Source: Clostridia bacterium (GTDB taxonomy: Bacteria > Bacillota > Clostridia > Oscillospirales > Acutalibacteraceae). From it: DNA of 40,166 bases. This document shows positions 32,304-40,166 of this stretch, piece after piece. Under the pieces are notes generated by a model. It ran no database searches, was not told where the DNA came from, and was given only the letters and a program-made list of their open reading frames with translations. The DNA is taken from the NCBI GenBank assembly GCA_017410585.1, contig JAFQQM010000038.1, positions 1 through 40,166 on the forward strand. Reading direction: 5' to 3'. Position 1 is the first letter of the stretch, and each line of letters opens with the position of its first letter. The translations under genes were made by a program, and so were the position numbers.

Positions 32304-33880
32304 GTATTTTGCAACATAAATTCCGCTACACGAATACCGTCGGCGGCCGCCGAAACGATACCGCCGGCATAACCGGCGCCTTCGCCGCAGGGATAGAGAC
32401 CCGCTACGGCGCTTTCGCACCGTTCGTTACGTAGGATCCGCACCGGCGAAGAACTGCGGGATTCCACGCCGGTCAGCACCGCATCCGGACGGTCAAAGCC
32501 ACGCAATCTTCCGCCGAGCAACGGCAAGCCGGCGCGAAGCGAACGGCTGACAAACGACGGTAAACAGGCGGTCAGGTCGGTCAGCGTATAACCGGGGCGG
32601 TAGGACGGTTCCACCTCACCGAGAGTGGTGGAAGCGCAACCTTGCAAAAAATCCCCCACCAGTTGGACAGGGGCGCGGTAGTCGCCGCCGCCGAGGCGGT
32701 AGGCGGCTTCCTCCAATTCCCGTTGTAAAACGATGCCCGCCAACGGATGATCGGAAGGAAAATCCGACGGATCGACCCCGACCAGCAACGCGCTGTTGGA
32801 GTTGGCGGCGTCACGGGCAAAGCGGCTCATCCCGTTAACGGTCAGCCGTCCCGTTTCCGAAGAAGCGGCCATCACCTCACCGCCGGGACACATACAAAAC
32901 GAGTACACACCGCGACCGTCCGGCGGCGTAACGTTTAGTTTATAGGGAGCGGCCCCAAGTGCCGGATGACCGGCGGCCGCGCCGTATTGGCTACGGTCGA
33001 TCATTTGCCGCGGATGTTCGATACGCACGCCGACCGCAAAGGGCTTTTGGATCATCGGAACACCGCGACGGTGCAACATTTCCACCGTATCGCGGGCAGA
33101 ATGACCGATGGCGAAGATCGCCTGCGAGCAGGGAAACTCCTCCCCCGTTTCGGTCACCAACGCGGTGAGGCAGCCGTCTTCCGTACGGATATCGGTCACC
33201 AGCGTTTCAAAGCGGATCTCCGCGCCAAGCGACAGCAATTCGGCACGAAGATTTTGCATCATTTTGAAAAGGCGGTCGGTACCGGCGTGGGGTTTTGCCT
33301 GCCACAGAATATCCTCCGCCTCCCCCATCTCTGCCAGTACTTCCAGCACGTAACGGCAACGGGGGTCGTTGACGCCGGTATTGAGTTTTCCGTCCGAAAA
33401 CGTGCCGGCGCCGCCTTCACCGAATTGCACGTTGGAACGGGTGTCCAGCACGCCGGTAAGGCGAAAATTTTCCACGTCGGCGCGGCGTTGTTCGACCGAT
33501 CGGCCACGCTCTAACAACAGCGGGCGGCGACCGGCTTTGGCCAAGATCAACGTAGCAAACAAGCCGGCAGGACCGCTACCGACCACGATGGGGCGGGTCA
33601 CCGACGGCATCACCGGCGGCAAGGTATACGGGCGTTCGGTCACCGCGCGGATATGGGGAGAGGCCGCACGGCGGACGAGGGTCGTTTCGTCCGCCGCCAC
33701 CGTCACATCCACCGTGCAGGAAAAATGCACGTTGTCCTTCCGACGGGCGTCCACCGCCTGCCGTACCAAGCGGCAGGAAGTAATCGTTTTGAGCGGACAT
33801 TTCAGTTTTTTGGCCGCCGCGGCGGGAAGGTCTTCCCGTCGGTAATTAAGCGGCATCGACAGTTCGGATACACGGATCAT
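32300..33880 (-). CDS. FAD-dependent dehydrogenase (COG2509 type)
   Basis: A 526-residue flavoprotein. An N-terminal ferredoxin-fold-like domain with VDARRKDNVHFSCTVDV (43-59) precedes the FAD-binding GSGPAGLFATLILA (101-114); further motifs are VQFGEGGAGTFSDGKL and the C-terminal PCGEGAGYAGGIVSAAADG FAD contact. This is the uncharacterised FAD-dependent dehydrogenase group common in Firmicutes; the substrate is unknown. Start MIRVSELSMPL overlaps the upstream flavoprotein stop as ATGA; the longer frame lies inside that gene. No terminator is seen after it, only the rubrerythrin promoter. Confidence 0.9.
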   Translation of the reverse strand: MIRVSELSMPLNYRREDLPAAAAKKLKCPLKTITSCRLVRQAVDARRKDNVHFSCTVDVTVAADETTLVRRAASPHIRAVTERPYTLPPVMPSVTRPIVVGSGPAGLFATLILAKAGRRPLLLERGRSVEQRRADVENFRLTGVLDTRSNVQFGEGGAGTFSDGKLNTGVNDPRCRYVLEVLAEMGEAEDILWQAKPHAGTDRLFKMMQNLRAELLSLGAEIRFETLVTDIRTEDGCLTALVTETGEEFPCSQAIFAIGHSARDTVEMLHRRGVPMIQKPFAVGVRIEHPRQMIDRSQYGAAAGHPALGAAPYKLNVTPPDGRGVYSFCMCPGGEVMAASSETGRLTVNGMSRFARDAANSNSALLVGVDPSDFPSDHPLAGIVLQRELEEAAYRLGGGDYRAPVQLVGDFLQGCASTTLGEVEPSYRPGYTLTDLTACLPSFVSRSLRAGLPLLGGRLRGFDRPDAVLTGVESRSSSPVRILRNERCESAVAGLYPCGEGAGYAGGIVSAAADGIRVAEFMLQNT

Positions 33881-35118
33881 AGGCGATCGCCTCCCCACGC
33901 GCCGACAGCGGCAGAGGCCGACGACCATGCCCATTGCAGGTTGTAGCCACCGCAATCGCCGTCAACGTTGAGCACCTCACCGACCGCGGCGATACGCGGA
34001 TAGCGGCGGGAAGAGAGAGACCCGTCAAATTCGGTCATGGAGAGACCGCCGGCGGTGACCTGCGCGCCGCCAAAACCCTGCGTGCCGGTCAAGTCGACCG
34101 TCCAATGCTTGGCGGCGTTGACCAACCGTTGCAGTTCGGCGTCGGTGAGGGTGCCGGCAAGACGGTCGAAGGGGATACTTTCCGCCATTCGCACCACCGT
34201 CTGCCCAATACGGCGTTGGAACAAGCCGGTAAGAAAATCCTCTGCCGGCGTGGCGGACAGATGGTTGCGGCGATCACGCAACAGCGACAGCAACGCCTCG
34301 TCATCCCGATCGGGAAGCAGATCCAATTCGGCGGTCATACGGCCGTTTTGACGGCGTTCCCATTCGCCCACCACGCGGGAGATCTGCATCACCGCCGGAC
34401 CGGAGAGACCGTATTCGGTAAACAGAATTTCCCCCGTCTGCGAAGCAAGCGGTCTGCCATTATGGCGGATCGTAACCGTGCCATCGACGCGCAGGCCCTT
34501 GACCGCGCGGATATAGCGGGTGTCGGCGCGCAACTGCACCACCGACGGGAACAGCGGTGTGCGGGTATGGCCAAGGTCGGTAAGCAAGCGATAACCGTCG
34601 GCCGAACCTCCGCAAGACGGAGAGGCGGCACCGCCGACCGCCACGATCACACGGGCGGCACGGATATCGCCGGCGGTGGTCTTGACGGTGACACCGCTCG
34701 CATCGGGATGCAGGGACAGTGCCGCGCAATCACAACGCAACTCGGCCACCGCCGAAGCGGCGATCCGCAGACAGTCCAGCACGGCGGCCGCCGACGCACA
34801 CAGCGGATAGATGCGGTCATCCTCACGCACCACCGTTTCTACGCCGACCGAGCGGAAAAACGCCTGCGCGCGTTCCGGCGGAAAGGCGGCAAGCAAGGCG
34901 GCAACCGTCGGCTGACCGTCACCGTGATAGTTTCCGACCGATGCACCGCGATGGGAGATGTTGCAGGTACCGTTGCCGGTTGCTAACAGTTTCTTCCCCA
35001 CACGCGAAGTCTTCTCCAACAGCAAAATGCGGCGTCCCGCGTACTGCCGACCCGCCATCACCGCCGCCGCTAAACCGGCGGCGCCGCCGCCGATGATCAA
35101 TAAATCCGTTTGCTGCAT
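33877..35118 (-). CDS. HI0933-like (YhiN family) flavoprotein
   Basis: A 413-residue FAD-binding protein. GGGAAGLAAAVMAG (10-23) is the dinucleotide loop, GKKLLATGNGTCNISH (about 41-56) and LFTEYGLSGPAVMQIS are family signatures, and GEVLNVDGDCGGYNLQWAWSS forms the C-terminal FAD contact. Often labelled aminoacetone oxidase family; the true reaction is not established. First gene of a two-flavoprotein operon, GAGGTGAC 6-8 nt before ATG. Confidence 0.92.
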   Translation of the reverse strand: MQQTDLLIIGGGAAGLAAAVMAGRQYAGRRILLLEKTSRVGKKLLATGNGTCNISHRGASVGNYHGDGQPTVAALLAAFPPERAQAFFRSVGVETVVREDDRIYPLCASAAAVLDCLRIAASAVAELRCDCAALSLHPDASGVTVKTTAGDIRAARVIVAVGGAASPSCGGSADGYRLLTDLGHTRTPLFPSVVQLRADTRYIRAVKGLRVDGTVTIRHNGRPLASQTGEILFTEYGLSGPAVMQISRVVGEWERRQNGRMTAELDLLPDRDDEALLSLLRDRRNHLSATPAEDFLTGLFQRRIGQTVVRMAESIPFDRLAGTLTDAELQRLVNAAKHWTVDLTGTQGFGGAQVTAGGLSMTEFDGSLSSRRYPRIAAVGEVLNVDGDCGGYNLQWAWSSASAAVGAWGGDRL

Positions 35119-35143
35119 GGTACGTCACCTCGTTTCTGCTTGC

Positions 35144-35172
35144 ATTTTACCATAATTTCGGGGGCTGTTCAA
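35144..35172 (-). promoter_or_regulatory. promoter of the two-flavoprotein operon
   Basis: On the minus strand TTGAAC (35172-35167), 17-bp spacer, TAAAAT (35149-35144) preceded by TATGG (extended -10). Confidence 0.8.
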
Positions 35173-35182
35173 GACAAAATTC

Positions 35183-35208
35183 ATTTTCCGACAAAAGTTA
35201 CGGAAAAT
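35183..35208. promoter_or_regulatory. inverted repeat between divergent promoters
   Basis: ATTTTCCG (35183-35190), 10-bp spacer, CGGAAAAT (35201-35208): perfect 8-bp arms. It lies immediately upstream of the ATPase -35 and upstream of the flavoprotein -35, a position suited to a regulator of both. Confidence 0.5.
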
Positions 35209-35211
35209 CGG

Positions 35212-35240
35212 TTGCGTATTATCTCAAAATATGATATACT
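35212..35240 (+). promoter_or_regulatory. P-type ATPase gene promoter
   Basis: TTGCGT (35212-35217), 17-bp spacer, TATACT (35235-35240). Confidence 0.8.
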
Positions 35241-35250
35241 ACAAATATCT

Positions 35251-35304
35251 ATGTATATAATGCGCGAAAAGGCGCTGACGATGAGAGAGGAAGCGAAGCG
35301 ATGA
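35251..35304 (+). CDS. 17-residue upstream ORF / possible leader peptide
   Basis: MYIMREKALTMREEAKR then TGA, the stop overlapping the ATPase ATG (ATGA). It begins about 4 nt after the predicted transcription start and has no ribosome site, so translation would be leaderless or start at an internal ATG (35260, 35281). It may couple translation into the ATPase, or be chance. Confidence 0.3.
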   Translation: MYIMREKALTMREEAKR

Positions 35305-38021
35305 TCTGGCACAGTGAATCCATTGATAACATCCTCAAAGAACTTGACGTATCCCGCTCCGGCGGTCTGACCGAAGCACAGGCAGAGGCGCGGACAGCAC
35401 GCTACGGCGCTAACGTCCCACCCATCCAGCGGGTGCATCGGCTGTGGAGTTGCATTAAAGCGGCCTTCCACAATCCCGGTGTCGGGGCGATGTTTGCGGT
35501 GGCGATCGGTATTATCGGGGTGTCCGTCTACCGTTCCACCAAAGGTTACCCGACCGATTGGGGCATGACCGCCGTACTCACGGCCGTAGCGGTGATCTAC
35601 ACGGCGGTGACCGCGCTGATCCGGTATATTGCGGAACGGCGGCTGGCACGCGTCTGCGTGCCGGTCAGTTGCAAGGCCAAAGTACTGCGGGACGGCACCT
35701 GGTATGCCACCACCGCCGACCGATTGGTACCGGGCGATATCATCAAAGTGCGGGAAGGCGATCTGGTACCGGCGGACTGCCGTATTCTGGACAGTTATTC
35801 CCTGCTGTGCGACGAGTCCTCGCTGACCGGTGATACCATTCCGGCCAGCAAAGCGGCCGGCGATACGTTGAGTCATCTGGTACCGCTGAAAAAGCGCACC
35901 AATATGCTGTATGCGGGTTGCATGATTGCTCTCGGTTCGGCCGAGGCGGTGGTGGTCGAGACCGCCGGCAACACCGAGCGCAACCGCCACCAAGTGCTGG
36001 CGCTGGAAGATCGGCAGTATCTGCCGCATCAGAAGGCACTCAGCCACGTCGGCAAGTCGGTGACATCGGTGGCGACCGTCTTATGTTTGGCCATTCTTGC
36101 CATCTCGGTGGTGGCGCAGACCCAATTTGGTGAACTGCAATGGGGCGATATGCTCCTGTCAGCGGCGGCGTTGCTCATTGCCGCCGCGGCCGTGGGACTC
36201 GGTGTGCCGTCGCTGGTGGCGCAGACCGCCGCGATCAAGCGATTGAAGCGGCACGGTGTGCAGGTACAGCAGTTACCGGCGCTTGAAAAAGCCGGTCAGG
36301 TATCCGCCATCGTGTTGGACAGTTTCTCGGCGTTGACCGACAACAATTTTACCGTCAAAAAGATGTATACCGGTGAAGAGGTGCATTCCGCACCGCAACG
36401 CAAGGCCGATCCGGCTGTGACCGCGCTGGTGCAGTTGGCGGTGCTTTGCACCCGTGATCCCGAAGAGGAAGATCCCATCGACAAGGCACTGCTCCGTTAT
36501 GCGGGGCAGATCGGGATGCACAGTAACAATATGCAGACCGATATGCCGCGATTGGGCGAAATCCCCGCCTACGGCGGTCGCCGCTGTATGACCGCCATTC
36601 ATCTCATCTCCGGCAAGAACGTCGCTATCTTGCGTGGTGATCCCGCCGAGGTGTTGCCTTGCTGTACCGGCATCGATCTGCCGACCGTGCAAGCGGCGGT
36701 GCAGAAGATGGAGACCGAAGGCGAGCGCGTCACCGCGGTGGCTTACCGGTATCTGGATACCGTCTCCCCCAATCCGTTGGCGGATGAGGTTGAGCACGAT
36801 ATGATCTTTGTGGGTCTGCTCGGTTTAGCGGACAAGACCCGCACACGCGCGCAACACGCGTTGTTTGAATGTCTCGATGCGGGCATCCGCACGTTGCTCA
36901 TCACCGGCGATTCGCTGACCATGGCGACCGCTTCGGCGATGAGTCTCGGACTGATCGAAAAACCGAACGAAGTCATCGACGGACACACGTTGGAGACGAT
37001 GAGCGACAAGCAGTTGATCGAATTACTGCCGCAGATCACGGTCGTGTCCCGTCCGTCGACGGTGGACCGTGCGCGATTGATCAAGGCACTCAAGGCGGGC
37101 GGTGCGACCGTGCTGATGACCGGCGATGACGCCCGCGACGTGGTGGCGATGGCCGAGGCGGATATCAGCGCGGCGATGGGCAACAGCGACGACGTGGCGC
37201 GTATCGCCTCGGATATCATCATTCCCGACGGGCGTTTCGAGACGTTGGCGTACGCCATCCGCACCGGACGCGGTGTCATCACCTCTATCCGCAAGGCGGT
37301 CGGTTTCCGTATTGCCGCCACGGCGGGTATTCTGCTCACACAATTTCTGGGACTGCTGTTTGGCGGCTGTCTCATTCTCTCCCCTATGCTGTTACTGATC
37401 ACGGCGATGCTGACCGATCTACTGTTGGTACCGGCGTTGGCGCACGAACGCGCCGAGCGTCGGGAAATGCGTCTTAAGCCGCGGACCGCACACACGGCGG
37501 TATTCCATCCGCTGTGGTTACTGCGCGGATTACTGCAGGGTGCCGTTTTGGCGGCCGGTCCGGCCATCGTGTTTGCGGCGGTCGGTGTTCATTCCGGCGA
37601 TTGGCTGTACACGGCGGTATCGACGGCGGCATTTTCCTTCCTGCTGATGCTGGCGACGCAGGCGTTTACCTTCCGGTATTCTCCGCTCCCGTCGCTGTTT
37701 GGCGGATTTAATTTCTTTATCGTGATCGCGATGGGCGCGGTGGCGGCGTTGGCCGGCGGACTGTGCGTCTCGCCGGAGTTAGCGGAACTTTGCGGTATGC
37801 CGGCGCTTGGCGAATACTGGGCGGTGGTCGTGTGGGTGCCGGCGCTGTTGCTGGTCGTCACCGAAGTGGTGAAGACCTTCGCCACGCTGGCGTTCGGCGC
37901 GCCGAAGGGAAGCAAGAAGGCCGACGAAGCCGAAGCGGAAGCGGAAGTCGAGGCCGTTGCCGAAGACAAGAGCGAGGCAGAAGCCGAGACCGACACGGCC
38001 AACGAAGAAGCGGAAAATTGA
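35301..38021 (+). CDS. P-type ATPase homologue with degenerate catalytic motifs
   Basis: A 906-residue protein with full P-type (Ca/cation IIA-like) layout: N-terminal cation domain 5-45, TM pair about 60-108, A domain (VPGDIIKVREGDLVPADC 143-160; TGDT 176-179 for TGES), TM3-4 about 252-310 with VPSL for PEGL, P/N domains 330-650, TM5-10 about 665-865, and an acidic Ala/Glu-rich tail 875-906. The phosphorylation loop DKTGTLT is DSFSALT (340-346): the Asp stays, the Lys-Thr-Gly-Thr is lost. The hinge TGDGVND is TGDDARD (607-613), KGAPE is RGDPAE. Ion pumping is doubtful; regulatory or altered activity possible. GAGAGGA ribosome site. Followed 11 nt later by comM. Confidence 0.9.
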   Translation: MIWHSESIDNILKELDVSRSGGLTEAQAEARTARYGANVPPIQRVHRLWSCIKAAFHNPGVGAMFAVAIGIIGVSVYRSTKGYPTDWGMTAVLTAVAVIYTAVTALIRYIAERRLARVCVPVSCKAKVLRDGTWYATTADRLVPGDIIKVREGDLVPADCRILDSYSLLCDESSLTGDTIPASKAAGDTLSHLVPLKKRTNMLYAGCMIALGSAEAVVVETAGNTERNRHQVLALEDRQYLPHQKALSHVGKSVTSVATVLCLAILAISVVAQTQFGELQWGDMLLSAAALLIAAAAVGLGVPSLVAQTAAIKRLKRHGVQVQQLPALEKAGQVSAIVLDSFSALTDNNFTVKKMYTGEEVHSAPQRKADPAVTALVQLAVLCTRDPEEEDPIDKALLRYAGQIGMHSNNMQTDMPRLGEIPAYGGRRCMTAIHLISGKNVAILRGDPAEVLPCCTGIDLPTVQAAVQKMETEGERVTAVAYRYLDTVSPNPLADEVEHDMIFVGLLGLADKTRTRAQHALFECLDAGIRTLLITGDSLTMATASAMSLGLIEKPNEVIDGHTLETMSDKQLIELLPQITVVSRPSTVDRARLIKALKAGGATVLMTGDDARDVVAMAEADISAAMGNSDDVARIASDIIIPDGRFETLAYAIRTGRGVITSIRKAVGFRIAATAGILLTQFLGLLFGGCLILSPMLLLITAMLTDLLLVPALAHERAERREMRLKPRTAHTAVFHPLWLLRGLLQGAVLAAGPAIVFAAVGVHSGDWLYTAVSTAAFSFLLMLATQAFTFRYSPLPSLFGGFNFFIVIAMGAVAALAGGLCVSPELAELCGMPALGEYWAVVVWVPALLLVVTEVVKTFATLAFGAPKGSKKADEAEAEAEVEAVAEDKSEAEAETDTANEEAEN

Positions 38022-38032
38022 GGTGACAAGCG

Positions 38033-39559
38033 ATGTTTGCTGCTGTCAATAGTTTGGGTCTGCTCGGCATTGACGGGTTTCCCGTAAAGGTCGAAGCAGA
38101 TATTTCGCAGGGGTTACCGGCCTTTGACGTGGTCGGTCTGCCGGATACGGCGGTGAGAGAATCCCGCGACCGCGTCCGCGCGGCAATGAAAAATTGCGGT
38201 TATACCTATCCGGTCAGCCGCATCACCATCAATATGGCACCTGCCAGCGTCAAGAAAGCGGGGTCGCTTTACGATCTGCCGCTACTCATCGCTATTCTGA
38301 AAGCCAGCGGGCAGTTGCAGGCCGAGACCGACCAAACCGCGTTTATTGGCGAACTGTCGTTGCTCGGCGAGGTACGGGCGGTCAGCGGCGTGCTGTCGAT
38401 GGTGATCGCCGCCCGCGAAAGCGGCATCAAAACCGTATATCTGCCGGCTGAAAACGCCGCCGAAGGCGCGGTGGTAGACGGCATTATCTGCTATCCCGTC
38501 GAGACGGTCACGCAACTGGTGGATCATCTGCTGGGGCTTACCGAACTGCGTCCTGCCACCGAGTGGGTCGGAGAGGTAGGACCGGCACCGTTGCCGCCGG
38601 ATTTTGCAGACGTGATGGGGCAAGGTGTTGCCCGCCACGTGATGGAAATTGCCGCCGTGGGCGGACATAACGTGCTTCTCATCGGCAGCCCAGGTGCCGG
38701 CAAGAGTATGCTGGCCAAGCGGTTGCCCGGTATCTTGCCGGATATGACCGCCGAGGAAGCGCTCGAAGCGACCAAGATCCATTCGGTGGCCGGTACGTTG
38801 CAAGGCGGCATCGGCTTGTTGCAGGAGAGGCCGTTCCGTTCGCCGCATCATACCGTATCGGTGGCGGGTCTGACCGGCGGCGGCAGTACGCCGCGACCGG
38901 GCGAAGTGAGTTTGGCGCATCACGGCGTACTGTTTTTGGATGAGTTGCCGGAGTTTTCGCGGCAGGCAATGGAAAGTCTGCGCCAGCCGTTGGAAGACAG
39001 CAAGGTCACCATTTCCCGCGTCAACGCGACCATTACCTATCCTTGCACCTTTATGCTGATCGCGGCGATGAATCCGTGTCCTTGCGGATTTTACGGGCAT
39101 TCGAGCCATCCCTGCACCTGCTCGCCGCAGGCGGTAAGGCGGTACTTATCCCGCATCTCCGGTCCGCTTCTGGATCGCATCGACCTGCACATTGAGGTGC
39201 CGCCGGTGCAGTATGAGGAACTGGCAAGCAAGAAAAAAGCGGAGAGTTCGGCGGAGATCCGCGAACGGGTAAACAAAGCCAGAGAAATTCAGAACAAGCG
39301 GTTTGCGGGTACCAACATCACCTGCAACGCGCATATCCCCGACAGCCAACTGAAAACGTGGTGTCCGGTTACGGAAGCGGGCGAACAACTCCTGCGGGAC
39401 GTGTTTGACAAGTTGGGGCTGTCGGCGCGTGCGTACAACCGCATTTTGAAGGTGGCACGGACGATTGCGGATATGGACGGCGCCAAGCAGATCGACCTGC
39501 CGCATATTGCGGAGGCGGTGCAGTATCGCTCCCTCGACCGCAAATATTGGGGCGAATAA
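38033..39559 (+). CDS. comM: YifB/ComM family Mg-chelatase-like AAA+ ATPase
   Basis: A 508-residue protein of normal length. N-terminal ChlI-like domain (MFAAVNSLGLLGIDGFPVKVE, GLPDTAVRESRDRVRAA), Walker A GSPGAGKS (218-225), Walker B VLFLDELPEF (about 304-313), sensor/AMNPCPCGFYG with a Cys cluster (CPCG...CTCSP), and the Mg-chelatase C-terminal lid. ComM is a hexameric branch-migration helicase aiding integration of transformed DNA in Vibrio and relatives; it is widely kept outside competent species. TGAGGTG ribosome site; likely co-transcribed with the ATPase homologue. Confidence 0.95.
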   Translation: MFAAVNSLGLLGIDGFPVKVEADISQGLPAFDVVGLPDTAVRESRDRVRAAMKNCGYTYPVSRITINMAPASVKKAGSLYDLPLLIAILKASGQLQAETDQTAFIGELSLLGEVRAVSGVLSMVIAARESGIKTVYLPAENAAEGAVVDGIICYPVETVTQLVDHLLGLTELRPATEWVGEVGPAPLPPDFADVMGQGVARHVMEIAAVGGHNVLLIGSPGAGKSMLAKRLPGILPDMTAEEALEATKIHSVAGTLQGGIGLLQERPFRSPHHTVSVAGLTGGGSTPRPGEVSLAHHGVLFLDELPEFSRQAMESLRQPLEDSKVTISRVNATITYPCTFMLIAAMNPCPCGFYGHSSHPCTCSPQAVRRYLSRISGPLLDRIDLHIEVPPVQYEELASKKKAESSAEIRERVNKAREIQNKRFAGTNITCNAHIPDSQLKTWCPVTEAGEQLLRDVFDKLGLSARAYNRILKVARTIADMDGAKQIDLPHIAEAVQYRSLDRKYWGE

Positions 39560-39570
39560 TTGCTATAGAG

Positions 39571-39606
39571 AAAGGCGATGCCATATTTTGCATCGCCTTT
39601 TGTTTC
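39571..39606 (+). terminator. terminator after comM
   Basis: AAAGGCGATGC/GCATCGCCTTT (11 bp), loop CATATTTT, then TTGTTT; 11 nt past the stop. Confidence 0.9.
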
Positions 39607-39632
39607 TGCGGTTTGTCCTTTCGGATACGGGC

Positions 39633-39658
39633 GGGCGTTTTTTGACAGAAAAACGCCC
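39633..39658. other. GC/AT-block hairpin upstream of the LRR gene
   Basis: GGGCGTTTTT/AAAAACGCCC arms (10 bp) with a short loop. No T run follows on either strand, so it is not a standard terminator. It ends 9 bp before the LRR gene -35. Confidence 0.55.
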
Positions 39659-39666
39659 AATTACTG

Positions 39667-39695
39667 TTGACATTATTAAGGAATAGAATTATAAT
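39667..39695 (+). promoter_or_regulatory. LRR gene promoter, perfect consensus
   Basis: TTGACA (39667-39672), 17-bp spacer, TATAAT (39690-39695). Full sigma-A consensus, predicting strong expression; leader about 40 nt. Confidence 0.92.
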
Positions 39696-39741
39696 AAAAT
39701 CTATATAAAGGTTATTTTCCATTTATAGGGAGGGCTTGTCT

Positions 39742-40166
39742 ATGCGTAAAATTCTGTCCGTTATCGTTGCGCTGACGATGCTGGTCTGCCTGCTACCATC
39801 GGTGGCGTTTCCTGCTACCGCTTTGACGGAAGGTTATTATACTTACACAGTTAGTGATGGTCAAGCCACTATTACGGACGTGAACACGTCTATCTCCGGC
39901 GCCATTACCATCCCTGCCACCTTAGGCGGATATCCCGTCACCAGTATTGGGAATATGGCTTTCGTCTTGCGCCGTGACCTAACAAGCATTACCATCCCGG
40001 ACAGCGTCACCAACATTGGAAAGAGTGCTTTCTACGGTTGCACCGGTTTGACCAGTATCATGGTCGATGAAAATAATGCTGTTTACCACAGCGAAAACAA
40101 TTGTTTGATTCAAACGGCGAATAAGATTTTAGTTGCGGGTTGTAAAACCAGCGTGATTCCTGATGA
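39742..40166 (+). CDS. secreted BspA-type leucine-rich repeat (LRR_5) protein, truncated by window end
   Basis: The frame stays open from ATG 39742 to the window edge (141 complete codons). Signal peptide about 1-27 (MRKILSVIVALTMLVCLLPS...ATA), a short beta segment YYTYTVSDGQATITD, then LRR_5 repeats: GYPVTSIGNMAF, LTSITIPDSVTNIGKSAFYGCTGLTSIMVDENNAVYHSENNCLI. BspA-like LRR proteins are surface or secreted binding proteins with many repeats, so most of the protein probably lies outside the window. GGGAGGG lies 7 nt before ATG. No stop, so the full domain set and any anchor are unknown. Confidence 0.93.
   Translation, partial: MRKILSVIVALTMLVCLLPSVAFPATALTEGYYTYTVSDGQATITDVNTSISGAITIPATLGGYPVTSIGNMAFVLRRDLTSITIPDSVTNIGKSAFYGCTGLTSIMVDENNAVYHSENNCLIQTANKILVAGCKTSVIPD

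Noticed and set aside
35181..36047. 288-codon minus-strand open frame opposite the ATPase homologue
   Set aside because: It crosses the intergenic promoter region and has no family features.
39633..39658. Hairpin as a second terminator or small RNA
   Set aside because: No T tract on either strand and no promoter before it; kept only as a structural feature.
1..40166. CRISPR array, prophage, insertion sequence, tRNA or rRNA
   Set aside because: No spaced direct-repeat series, transposase, integrase, phage gene or tRNA-like cloverleaf was seen on reading both strands.

Overview
The window looks like chromosomal DNA of a moderately GC-rich Firmicute, most likely an anaerobic Clostridia member of the Oscillospiraceae/Ruminococcaceae type. 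Evidence: AAGGAGG-type ribosome binding sites, many TTGnnn-17-TATAAT promoters often with a TGTGG extended -10, rho-independent terminators after most operons, rubrerythrin, ThyX instead of ThyA, RNase M5, a CarD regulator, BspA-type leucine-rich repeats, Thr-rich and Cys-linker surface proteins, and a GGCTCCCC-type palindromic dispersed repeat at the left edge. The genus assignment is inference. No phage, transposase, CRISPR array, rRNA or tRNA gene was seen.

Layout. 1-2300: palindromic repeats, azlCD branched-chain amino acid exporter (minus), then a DUF11-repeat protein (plus). 2300-5390: asnA, a membrane O-acyltransferase and a short-chain dehydrogenase (plus). 5388-11100: an arginine operon argC-J-B-D-F plus a Nudix gene (minus), behind a TTGACT-16-TATAAT promoter and two phased ARG-box-like palindromes. 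11226-14288: a large secreted 5'-nucleotidase-like mosaic protein. 14419-16175: an N-acetylhexosamine-1-kinase homologue behind a terminator hairpin, and a degenerate Met8/CysG-N-like protein. 16195-22999: operon typA - phosphoribosyltransferase - comEC - holA - rnmV - rlmH (minus). 23087-23683: carD (plus), convergent with a class B PBP through a shared terminator. 25342-30601: a tightly overlapping operon thyX-tmk-DJ-1-FTHF cyclo-ligase-mltG-U32 (minus). 30598-31632: a comEA-like gene, a 45-residue small ORF and a Thr-rich lipoprotein. 31657-35172: rubrerythrin and two flavoprotein genes. 35184-39606: a P-type ATPase homologue with a degraded phosphorylation loop, then comM/yifB (plus). 39667-end: a perfect-consensus promoter driving a secreted LRR_5 protein cut by the window edge.

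Functional links. The arg genes cover glutamate to citrulline through the ArgJ acetyl cycle. ThyX, Tmk and formyl-THF cyclo-ligase join dTMP synthesis to folate recycling, and their operon continues into cell-wall (MltG) and RNA-hydroxylation (U32) genes. ComEC, ComEA and ComM homologues are all present but in separate units; this ComEC lacks a recognisable metallo-beta-lactamase domain. Several proteins are degenerate members of known families (P-type ATPase, Nudix, Met8-like, thymidylate kinase), and these are the main oddities. No gene-free stretch exceeds 300 bases.
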